Shown here: positions 18,273 through 25,164 of the stretch, in pieces
Position numbering within the stretch: the stretch's first letter is position 1
How the letters are laid out: each line of letters begins with the position of its first letter
Assembly (NCBI RefSeq): GCF_002154375.1
Contig: NZ_MUND01000279.1
Coordinates: 1 to 40,884 of the forward strand
Direction: 5' to 3'
Length of the DNA: 40,884 bases
Source of the DNA: Streptomyces glaucescens
GTDB taxonomy: Bacteria; Actinomycetota; Actinomycetes; Streptomycetales; Streptomycetaceae
The notes under the pieces: model-generated
The model's input: only the letters and a program-made list of their open reading frames with translations
What the model was told of the DNA's origin: nothing
Databases searched by the model: none
Program-made: the position numbers and the translations under genes

Positions 18273-18453
18273 GGCCTGCGTGCGCCGGCCGGGACGAGGG
18301 ATCGTGAGGTGGCTGACCTTCGCGGGCGCGGTCCTCACGGTGCTGGGGGCAGCGACGTACGTCCTCCCAGGTCCAGGCCTGCCGGTGCTGGTCACCGGAG
18401 TGCTGATCCTGCTGGGTCCGGCGAGTCTGCGGCTGTTCGGCTCGGGGCGGTGA
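18256..18453 (+). CDS. small PGPGW-family transmembrane protein
   Basis: A 65-residue protein from a GTG at 18256, with AAGGAGG 6 bases upstream inside the end of the antiporter gene. A short basic N-terminus is followed by two helices (WLTFAGAVLTVLGAATYVL and LPVLVTGVLILLGPASLRLF) flanking the YVLPGPGLPVL turn. It is a paralogue of the protein at 8258-8431. Translational coupling to a CPA1 antiporter suggests a role linked to ion transport or membrane stress, but no function is known for the family. The frame is open much further upstream inside the antiporter gene; that extension is a shadow. Confidence 0.82.
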   Translation: MTGRHEACVRRPGRGIVRWLTFAGAVLTVLGAATYVLPGPGLPVLVTGVLILLGPASLRLFGSGR

Positions 18454-19004
18454 CCGGCATGCGAACTGCCCCTCTCGTCTGGCGCGCCGGATGGCCTGGG
18501 CGGGTCGCGGCAGTCGGGTCCTGCCTGTTGTTCGTGGCGTTCGTCGATCGCCCCGACGGCGGGACGCTGACCGGCGCACGGTCCGGCGCGTTGTTCTTCG
18601 CCGTCTGGACGTCGCTTGTCGCGGCCTGGTTGTGCTGCCGGTTGGGGCTCTGGCGCGTCACCGCCGACCAGGACGGCGTCCACATTCGCAGGATGTGGAG
18701 GGTGGCCTTCGTGCCGTGGTCGGCGATCGGGCGTGTGGAGCTGCGACATGACGGACTGCTTGAGTTAGTTGGCTCGGAGGCCACACCCATGGGCGGACTG
18801 TTCCTGCCGTCGTGGGCCGGCCGACTCATCCGACGCCCCGGAGCCGGAGCACGGGCAGCGAAGGTACTGACCGGGATGGCGCGCGACGCCGCCCTGCGCC
18901 CTGTGGCCCCGGCAGGCCGGACTGTGACCGGCTCGGCCTTTGCTCCACGTGCGCTGCCTCTGGCAGCCGTGTTGTTCGCCGTGACGGAGTACCTGCACAG
19001 GTGA
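18450..19004 (+). CDS. PH-domain-like membrane protein
   Basis: A 184-residue protein from a GTG that overlaps the previous stop as GTGA; an ATG at 18459 is also possible. Two N-terminal hydrophobic helices (GRVAAVGSCLLFVAFVD and GALFFAVWTSLVAAWLCCRL) precede a bacterial PH-like domain (LWRVTADQDGVHIRRMWRVA, then VPWSAIGRVELR). A C-terminal hydrophobic segment ends in ALPLAAVLFAVTEYLHR. Such proteins are common actinobacterial membrane proteins of unknown role. A TTA codon lies at 18765-18767 (GAG TTA GTT), so translation may depend on the bldA tRNA. That would put this operon's last gene under developmental control. Confidence 0.75.
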   Translation: MTGMRTAPLVWRAGWPGRVAAVGSCLLFVAFVDRPDGGTLTGARSGALFFAVWTSLVAAWLCCRLGLWRVTADQDGVHIRRMWRVAFVPWSAIGRVELRHDGLLELVGSEATPMGGLFLPSWAGRLIRRPGAGARAAKVLTGMARDAALRPVAPAGRTVTGSAFAPRALPLAAVLFAVTEYLHR

Positions 19005-19032
19005 GAAACCGTCCAAGCGACAAGGGAGACTT

Positions 19033-19384
19033 GTGGACCGGTACGTGAACTGGGCGTTCCTGATCGCGTTCATCACCCTGTGGCTGCCGTTCGCCATCGC
19101 CCAGTGCCGTGGCTGGACCTTTCCGTGGCTGCGTCACGGTGGCCCCCGGTCCGGCTGCTCGGCGCGGCCGGTCTCGCCCTGTGCGTGGTGGTCGTGGTCA
19201 ACACCGTGCCGGGCTGGCTCGGGCCACACCCGGCACATTGACCTACGCCTCATACGCCGCGATGATGTCGACCTTGGTCTGCGGTGCTTTGCTCATCCTC
19301 TACGCGTCGCAGCCTTCGCTGTCTCACGCGTTTCCCGTGAGTGAGGGGGCTCAGTCGTCCGGGCTGCCGCGGTCGACTGTGTAG
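19033..19384 (+). pseudogene. frameshifted small three-helix membrane protein
   Basis: A GTG start with GGGAG upstream begins MDRYVNWAFLIAFITLWLPF, a clear first membrane helix. Near 19140 the hydrophobic coding signal moves to another frame (VRLLGAAGLALCVVVVVNTV). After about 19220 it moves to the third frame (YAAMMSTLVCGALLILYASQ). Each open frame alone is arginine/serine junk outside its own helix. Joining the three pieces gives a sensible protein of about 110 residues with three helices. Either the gene is dead through two one-base indels or the sequence is locally wrong. The end is uncertain because it overlaps the convergent fragment at 19351-19613. Confidence 0.6.
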
Positions 19385-19613
19385 GCCACGAGGACACCGG
19401 CCAGCGACGTCCATGCCACGGCGCCGTACCCGGCGCCCTCCAGCCGACGGCAGCCAGGAGAAGTCCGGTCAGCAGGCCCATGGCCATCGCTCTGCCGTTG
19501 CGGGTGAATGCCCACTGCTCACGCGCGCTGCCCGGGCGCCGTATCTCTGTCAGTGCCGTCCTGATGACCAGGGCGGCAGCGATGACGGCCACCGTCATCA
19601 CGGATGAGTCCAC
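19351..19613 (-). pseudogene. frameshifted small two-helix membrane protein downstream of nhaA
   Basis: The GTG at 19613 is 17 bases past the nhaA stop, so the gene sat in the nhaA transcript. It begins MDSSVMTVAVIAAALVIRTA and includes GRAMAMGLLTGLLLAAVGWR. At that point (near 19440) the frame shifts by one base. The continuing frame reads GAGYGAVAWTSLAGVLVAYT and ends VDRGSPDD at a TGA (19351-19353). The repaired protein would be about 87 residues with two or three helices. I do not recognise the family. The unrepaired frame ends in a proline/serine-rich tail and overlaps the convergent pseudogene. Confidence 0.6.
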
Positions 19614-19630
19614 GACGCAGGCCTTCCGGG

Positions 19631-20929
19631 TCAGCGCTCGGTGGCCTTGATGCGCTGGTACACGTCGGGGATGCCGTCGTGGTCATCGTCGCGCTCCTCT
19701 TCCTCTGAAAGGCGGCGGTAGATGCCGTTGCGGCGCTTGATGAGGAGGGCAGCAAGGCAGGCGGCTATGACAGAGCCGGCGAGGACTGCGGCCTTGACGT
19801 GCTCTGTCATGATCGGGTCAGTGAAGGCGAGTTCGCCGATGAGCAGGGCAACGGTGAAGCCGATCCCGGCGAGCACCGCGAGGGCAAAGACGTCCGCCCA
19901 GGCGAGTTCGGGGTTGAGCCGAGCGCGGGTGAAGCGGGCGGCCAGATAGGTGCCTGCGAAGATGCCCAGAGTCTTGCCGACGACCAGGCCCAGGACTACG
20001 CCGAGTGGCTCGGGCTCGGTGAAGACCTCCGCCAGCGCCGCGCCGGAGACGCCGACTCCTGCGGCGAAGAGCGCGAAGAGCGGAACCACGACTCCCGCCG
20101 AGACCGGGTGGATCAAGTGGGAGGTGCGCTCCGCGGGGGAGGCGGTCTCGCCCTTCTCGCGGGTGGTGCGCAGGATCAGGCCCATGGCGACGCCGGCGAC
20201 GGTGGCGTGAACTCCGCTGTTGTACATCAGTGCCCAGGTGACGAGACCGAGGGGGACGTACCACCACCAGCCGCGTACGCGAAAGCGCTGCAGCAGGTAG
20301 AAGAGGGCCAGGCAGGCGAAGGCCCCGCCGAGGGCGGCGAAGTTCAGGTCGCTGGTGAAGAAGACCGCGATGATGAGGATGGCGCCCAGGTCGTCGACGA
20401 CGGCGAGCGTGAGCAGGAATGCGCGCAGTGCGGCGGGCAGGTGGGTGTTGAGGACCGCCAGGACGGCGAGGGCGAAGGCGATGTCGGTGGCCATCGGCAC
20501 CGCCCAGCCCTCCAGGCTGCCACCGCCCGCCATGGCGGTGACGGCGTAAAGGGCGGCGGGTACGGCCATGCCGCAGACCGCAGCGATGACCGGCAGTGCC
20601 GCGGTGGCGGGAGTGCGCAGCTCGCCGACGACGAACTCCCGCTTCAGCTCGATGCCAGCGACGAGGAAGAAGAGGGTGAGCAGGCCGTCGGCGGTCCAGT
20701 GCCCCACCGACAGGTCCAGTCCGAGGGACGGTATGCCGAAGTGGAAGTCACGTATCTGCTCGTAGGTCCCGCTCCACGGGGTGTTCGCCCACACCAGTGC
20801 CACAACGGCGGCTGCCAGGAGCACCAGTCCGCCGGTCGTCTCCGTCCTCAGGGCCTGGACGACCGCGTTGCGTTCGGGCAGCGGCAGGAGTCCGAGGAAG
20901 GGGGAGCGCTCGCGAGGGGCGGCAGCCAT
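19631..20929 (-). CDS. nhaA: Na+/H+ antiporter NhaA
   Basis: About 432 residues from the ATG at 20929 (MAAAPRERSPFLG), chosen for its GGAGGT 9 bases upstream; an in-frame ATG at 20950 is less likely. Hallmarks are FFLVAGIELKREFVVGELR (second helix region), AVPMATDIAFALAVLAVL and the ion-binding Asp pair in LAVVDDLGAILIIAVFF. About 11-12 spans fit the NhaA fold, which exports sodium in exchange for two protons at alkaline pH. The C-terminal tail is unusual: an acidic stretch EEEERDDDHDGIPDVYQ that resembles a single calcium-binding type-3 repeat. A frameshifted small membrane gene follows 17 bases downstream. Confidence 0.95.
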   Translation of the reverse strand: MAAAPRERSPFLGLLPLPERNAVVQALRTETTGGLVLLAAAVVALVWANTPWSGTYEQIRDFHFGIPSLGLDLSVGHWTADGLLTLFFLVAGIELKREFVVGELRTPATAALPVIAAVCGMAVPAALYAVTAMAGGGSLEGWAVPMATDIAFALAVLAVLNTHLPAALRAFLLTLAVVDDLGAILIIAVFFTSDLNFAALGGAFACLALFYLLQRFRVRGWWWYVPLGLVTWALMYNSGVHATVAGVAMGLILRTTREKGETASPAERTSHLIHPVSAGVVVPLFALFAAGVGVSGAALAEVFTEPEPLGVVLGLVVGKTLGIFAGTYLAARFTRARLNPELAWADVFALAVLAGIGFTVALLIGELAFTDPIMTEHVKAAVLAGSVIAACLAALLIKRRNGIYRRLSEEEERDDDHDGIPDVYQRIKATER

Positions 20930-21122
20930 CAGGGAAGACCTCCGGGTCATCGATGTCAGGGCATACGAGCCCCAGGACGCCGACCAGACTTCCCGGCACA
21001 CCGCGCGTCGGGCCGCTCGCCACGGGGGCGGGGCGTTGACGCGTTACCTGCACCCTAGCCGCCGCTCCCGGATGTCGCCAGACCACGTTTCACCTGCCGA
21101 AACGGCATCGGGGGGGCATGGC

Positions 21123-21169
21123 GAGCGGGCCCGGTCACACCAAGGCGCGAGGTGTGACCGGGCCCGCTC
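21123..21169 (-). terminator. strong hairpin after the AGCS symporter gene
   Basis: GAGCGGGCCCGGTCACACC (21123-21141) pairs perfectly over 19 bases with GGTGTGACCGGGCCCGCTC (21151-21169); the loop is 9 bases. It lies 23 bases past the symporter stop and well upstream of nhaA, so it should separate the two transcripts. Confidence 0.85.
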
Positions 21170-21191
21170 AGGAGGCGGTGCCGCGGGGCGG

Positions 21192-22727
21192 TCAGACGGT
21201 GGTCTTCACCGACTCCTGGTCTTCGTCGTCCTCGGTGATCTCACCCGCGTTGCGGGCGCGGACGAACTCCAGGAAGGAGTTCAGCTCGCGCTTGACGACC
21301 GGGGCGAGGAGGTACAGGCCGATGATGTTGATGACGGCGAGCATGAAGAGCACAGCGTCGGCCATGTCGATGAGGGTCTGCAGCGTCAGCAGCGAACCGG
21401 CGATCGCGAACAGGGTGTAGACGACCTTGTACGACAGCTCGCTGGCCCGGCTGCGGCCGAAGAGGTACGTCCAGGCCTTCAGGCCGTAGTAGCCCCACGT
21501 CAGCACCGTCGAGATGGCGAAGAGCAGCACGGCGACGGTGAGGATGTACGGGAACCAGGGCAGCACCGTGGCGAAGGCGTCGGATGTGATCGTGACGCCG
21601 CCGATGGACTGGTCCTTGCGGGCTGCGGCCCAGCTGGCGGGGTTGGCGATGACGATGGTCAGCGCGGTCATGGTGCAGATGACGACCGTGTCGATGAACG
21701 GCTCCAGCAGCGCGACCAGGCCCTCGCTTGCGGGGTGCTTGGTCTTGACCGCGGAGTGCGCGATCGGGGCGGAGCCGAGGCCGGCCTCGTTGGAGAACGC
21801 GGCCCGCTTGAAGCCGATGATCAGGGCACCGAGCACACCGCCCGCGACGCCCTCGGGGTTGAAGGCGCCCTCGATGATCGTCGCGATGGCGGCCGGGACG
21901 GCCGTGACGTGCACCAGGATGACCGTCAGGCACGCCACGATGTAGATGCCCGCCATGGCGGGGACCAGCTTGCTGGTGACGTTCGCGATGGAGCGGATAC
22001 CGCCGAGCAGCACGATGCCGACGAGCGCCGCGACCAGGATGCCGAAGAACAGGGCGCCCGCGGAGGAGCCCATCAGGCCGTCGTCGCCGCCCGTGACGGA
22101 GACCAGCTGCGCGTAGGACTGGTTGACCTGGAAGAGGTTGCCGCCGAAGAGACCGAAGAAGAGCACGAAGAAGGAGGCGAGAACCGCGAGCACCTTGCCG
22201 AGGATCTTGCCGTTCTTGCCGAAGCGCTCCGCCAGGCCCTTGGGCAGGTAGTGCATCGGGCCACCGGAGACGGTGCCGTCGGCGTGCACCTCGCGGTACT
22301 TCACGCCGAGCGTGACCTCGACGAACTTGGTGGCCATGCCGAGCAGGCCGCACAGGATCATCCAGAAGGTGGCGCCGGGCCCTCCGATCGAGACGGCGAC
22401 GGCTACACCGGCGATGTTGCCGAGGCCGACCGTGCCGGAGACGGCGGCGGTGAGGGCCTGGAAGTGGTTGACCTCGCCGGCCGACCCCTTCTCGTCGTAC
22501 TTCCCGCGCACCACGTCGATGGCCAGCTTGAACTTGCGGAGCTGGACGAACCCGAACCAACCCGTGAACACCAGACCGGCGACCACCAGCCAGGCGACGA
22601 TCAGCGGAAGATCCGTACCCCCCACGGGGACGGAGTAGAAGACGACTTCCACGAGCCAGGTGGCTATGGGCTCGAAGAATCCGCTGACAGCTTTGTCGAC
22701 GGACGTGGTGATGGAGTCGAGTGACAC
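21192..22727 (-). CDS. sodium:alanine symporter family protein (AGCS)
   Basis: A 511-residue secondary transporter that brings alanine or glycine in with sodium. The GTG start is preceded by GAGGTAG. Family motifs include GFVQLRKF, TAAVSGTVGLGNIAGVAVAV with the downstream GGPGATFWM, KYREVHADGTVSGGPMHYL, and FKRAAFSNEAGLGSAPIAHS (the P/G-rich AGCS signature). About 10-11 spans are present. The C-terminus is acidic (EITEDDEDQESVKTTV) and cytosolic. A CRP-like palindrome lies about 235 bases upstream. It is monocistronic, ended by the hairpin at 21123-21169. The nearby PucR-type regulator could also control it, which is inference. Confidence 0.95.
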   Translation of the reverse strand: MSLDSITTSVDKAVSGFFEPIATWLVEVVFYSVPVGGTDLPLIVAWLVVAGLVFTGWFGFVQLRKFKLAIDVVRGKYDEKGSAGEVNHFQALTAAVSGTVGLGNIAGVAVAVSIGGPGATFWMILCGLLGMATKFVEVTLGVKYREVHADGTVSGGPMHYLPKGLAERFGKNGKILGKVLAVLASFFVLFFGLFGGNLFQVNQSYAQLVSVTGGDDGLMGSSAGALFFGILVAALVGIVLLGGIRSIANVTSKLVPAMAGIYIVACLTVILVHVTAVPAAIATIIEGAFNPEGVAGGVLGALIIGFKRAAFSNEAGLGSAPIAHSAVKTKHPASEGLVALLEPFIDTVVICTMTALTIVIANPASWAAARKDQSIGGVTITSDAFATVLPWFPYILTVAVLLFAISTVLTWGYYGLKAWTYLFGRSRASELSYKVVYTLFAIAGSLLTLQTLIDMADAVLFMLAVINIIGLYLLAPVVKRELNSFLEFVRARNAGEITEDDEDQESVKTTV

Positions 22728-23307
22728 TGTGGCTACCTCGATGGCGCAGTACCGACGCAGGGGAGGCTGCGCCGGGAAGATGTGCGGTCTTTGAGCGAAC
22801 GCCGTTGTCCGATCGGCGACACTGGGTGTGCGCTCCGTGGACGCGGAACGTGATCACCCTGGTCGTGCAGCCGGCGCGTGTGCCGACGCTCCGCCGGGCG
22901 GCGGGGGGTGGTGCCACCTGCGGAGTTGCGCAGTTCTACCACGATCTTTACGAGATCTTTAGTGATGCAAATCACATAACCGTCAGTAATCTTCGAAAGT
23001 GCCAGCGAACGAGATCAGACCGTTATGCGGAGAGCATGGTCCGTTCATCGGACATCTATGCCGCGGTGAGGCTCACGCGAGGGAACATCGCTCGGCTTTT
23101 CGCTGCAGCAAGAGTCACCGGCCGCAAGAACTAGGAGTTGCTGCAAACCGCCGAGCCGGCTGGACCGTCCGGATCACCGGACTGAACGGACGCGGTCCCG
23201 ATCCGCGACCAAGCTGACTGATGAACTGGCGAGCCGCTGACGCCTGCCTCCGCTAAAACGGCCTATCGGGACGGACGAACGCCATCACCGTCGTCCGCCG
23301 TAGGCCC
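22728..23307. other. intergenic region upstream of the AGCS gene
   Basis: About 580 bases between the AGCS start and the PucR-regulator stop. An unusually AT-rich patch for this genome spans about 22937-23000 and contains a CRP-like site. A plus-strand frame across this region looks like a chance translation. I see no RNA gene. Confidence 0.5.
22961..22976. promoter_or_regulatory. CRP-like binding site
   Basis: AGTGATGCAAATCACA has the form TGTGA-N6-TCACA with a single mismatch in the outer base of one arm. It sits in an AT-rich patch about 235 bases upstream of the AGCS start. Actinobacterial Crp/GlxR proteins use this motif, so the symporter may respond to cyclic AMP or nutrient state. Confidence 0.5.
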
Positions 23308-24369
23308 TCACAACGTATGGTCGGGCCAGTTGAGCAAGCGGGCGCCGATGACGGCCGTCTGAAGGGTGTAGCGGTCGACGGGGTCGCCGGGGTCCACGCC
23401 GGTCAGTTGGTGGATGCGCTCCAGCCGGTACGTCACTGCCCGCACGCTCAGCGCCAGCCGCCGCGCGGCCTCGGCGGCCACGCAGCCGGTGTCGAAGTAC
23501 GCGGTCAGGGTGTCGAGCAGCGGCCGCGCGCCGCCCCGGGCCTGCTGGAGCGGTCCGAGGACGGTGCCCACGAGGTCGGCCATGGCCTGCCGGTCGCGGG
23601 TGAGCACCGGGTAGACCAAGAGGTCCGCCGCATGGAGCACCGGGTCCTCCAGGTGCATGCGCTCGGCCAGGTCCAGGGCGTTGAGCGCTTCCTCGTAGGA
23701 GTGGACGACTCCGCCGACGCCCGGGTGGGGGCGGCCGATGGCCACCCGGCCACCGTGGGTGGCGGCGTACGCCTGCTTGGCGAAGAAGCCGAGGACATCG
23801 GCCTCATCGCCGGCCGCGATGCAGATGAGCCGGCCGTTCTTGGTGGTCAGCAGGATGCGGCGGTCGCTGAAGCGGGCCGCGAGGGAGGCCCCGATGCCGC
23901 GGGTGACGGAATAGCCGTCGTCGTACGGCTCCGGGCCCTGCGCGACGGCGACCGCGTGGGCGTGGGACAGCAGCAGCCCGAAGCGTTCGGCCCGTTCGGC
24001 GAGACGCCCGGGATCGCTGCGGCCGTGGAGCAGGTCGTCGATGAACTCCCGTCGGGCCGCCTCCTGTTGCCGGATGGCGAGTCGTTGTGCCCGCTCGTGG
24101 CCCTCCGCGAAGGCGTCCACCGCCTGCTCCACAGCCACGAGCAGGTGATCGGCGGCGGCCCCCCGCAGCTGAGCCCGTACGTCCTGGGCGGCGGAGAGGT
24201 GGGCGCGCACCAGGAGCCGCAGTCCGAGCCCGGCCTCCGCGGCCCGCTCACCCTGTGCCCGCAGTGCCTCCAGCTCGTCCCGGGTCAGTCTCCGGCCGGT
24301 GGCGCAGGCGCCGGCCAGAATCCGGGCGTACCCCTCCAGGTACTCGTCCGTGGTGTCCCGTTCCGCCAT
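23308..24369 (-). CDS. PucR-family transcriptional regulator
   Basis: A 353-residue protein from the ATG at 24369, which follows GGGGAGGGG; a longer frame upstream has no such site. The N-terminal part is a helical sensor-like region (ILAGACATGRRLTRDELEAL and beyond). A central GGDEF-like/PucR middle domain follows (FGLLLSHAHAVAVAQ ... VAIGRPHPGVGGVVHSYEEA). The C-terminal HTH_30 domain is typical: LLDTLTAYFDTGCVAAEAAR, then LSVRAVTYRLERIHQLTGVD. Such regulators usually control purine, amino-acid or carbon-source genes in response to a small ligand. It is divergent from the flotillin gene set, with about 235 bases between the starts, so it may regulate that set. Confidence 0.9.
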   Translation of the reverse strand: MAERDTTDEYLEGYARILAGACATGRRLTRDELEALRAQGERAAEAGLGLRLLVRAHLSAAQDVRAQLRGAAADHLLVAVEQAVDAFAEGHERAQRLAIRQQEAARREFIDDLLHGRSDPGRLAERAERFGLLLSHAHAVAVAQGPEPYDDGYSVTRGIGASLAARFSDRRILLTTKNGRLICIAAGDEADVLGFFAKQAYAATHGGRVAIGRPHPGVGGVVHSYEEALNALDLAERMHLEDPVLHAADLLVYPVLTRDRQAMADLVGTVLGPLQQARGGARPLLDTLTAYFDTGCVAAEAARRLALSVRAVTYRLERIHQLTGVDPGDPVDRYTLQTAVIGARLLNWPDHTL

Positions 24370-24605
24370 GGCCCCTCCCCGTTCCCATCGCGCCGGTGAT
24401 GATCTCCCGACGCGCGGCACCCAGGGTGGCATGCGGACGCCAGGCGTCTGCGACCGGCATGGACGGGCCGTGAAGATTGCCGGTGTACGGCAATGCGAAC
24501 AGGCGTGCCGCCCTGTCAGCATGCCCGGTGCCGGGGTCGTCGCGTGATGCGCATGCCGGAGCCCGGAAAGCAGCGTGCCGCGCCGCGGAAAAGGGGGGAA
24601 GTGTC

Positions 24606-25115
24606 ATGGTCGAGTTTGTGCACGCCATCGCCGGCTTCCCCGCCCTGCCGTTCACGGCGGCTCTCGTGGTCGTCGTCGGCTTCTGGTTCCTCGTCCTGCT
24701 CGGTGCCGCCGGTCACGACGCTTTCGACGCGGACGTGGACGCCGACGCTCTGAACCTGGGCGGGGTACCCGTCTCGGTGTCGGTCACCCTGCTGATCGTC
24801 ATGGCCTGGCTCTTCGCCGTCACCGGCTCCGTACTCCTCGGCCGTACGGGGTGGCCGGATGCCCTGGTGCATCTCCTCGGCGCCGTCCTGCTGGTCCTCT
24901 CGGTCCTCGGCTCCTGGCGTCTGACCCGCGCGGCCGTACGCCCGCTGGCCAAGCTTTTCCCCGATGAACCTGGGCCGTCCCGGCACGCCCCCTCCACGCT
25001 GACCCGCACCCTGCGCACCGGCCGGGTGGGCGCGCGGGCCGGCCGAGCGCAGGTCGCGACCCGGGACGGCTCCACCGCAGTCGTCTCCGACACGGTGCTC
25101 GGCCGGCGCGGCTGA
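24606..25115 (+). CDS. YqiJ/NfeD-like membrane protein of a flotillin gene set
   Basis: A 169-residue protein from the ATG at 24606, preceded by an AAGGGGGGAA site. It has an N-terminal helix (LPFTAALVVVVGFWFLVLLG), an acidic linker rich in Asp/Ala (DAFDADVDADALNLGG), and two more helices (VSVSVTLLIVMAWLFAVTGS and the WPDALVHLLGAVLLVLSVLG region). A basic, OB-fold-like tail (RVGARAGRAQVATRDGSTAV) ends the protein. This organisation, directly before a YqiK-type flotillin, matches the E. coli yqiJ-yqiK pair, in which the OB-fold membrane protein accompanies the flotillin. The gap to the flotillin start is 49 bases, so the two are almost certainly one transcript. Confidence 0.75.
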   Translation: MVEFVHAIAGFPALPFTAALVVVVGFWFLVLLGAAGHDAFDADVDADALNLGGVPVSVSVTLLIVMAWLFAVTGSVLLGRTGWPDALVHLLGAVLLVLSVLGSWRLTRAAVRPLAKLFPDEPGPSRHAPSTLTRTLRTGRVGARAGRAQVATRDGSTAVVSDTVLGRRG

Positions 25116-25164
25116 ACCAGCGCCCACTCACTTCAGCTCTCACCCTCAGATCCGGGGATTACTC

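Noticed and set aside
20781-22724. Plus-strand open frame of about 650 codons
   Set aside because: Antisense to the AGCS and nhaA genes; the Asp/Glu/Gly-rich text is a product of codon bias.
22721-23134. Plus-strand open frame through the AGCS upstream region
   Set aside because: It begins inside the AGCS start and crosses the AT-rich regulatory patch; no recognisable protein features.
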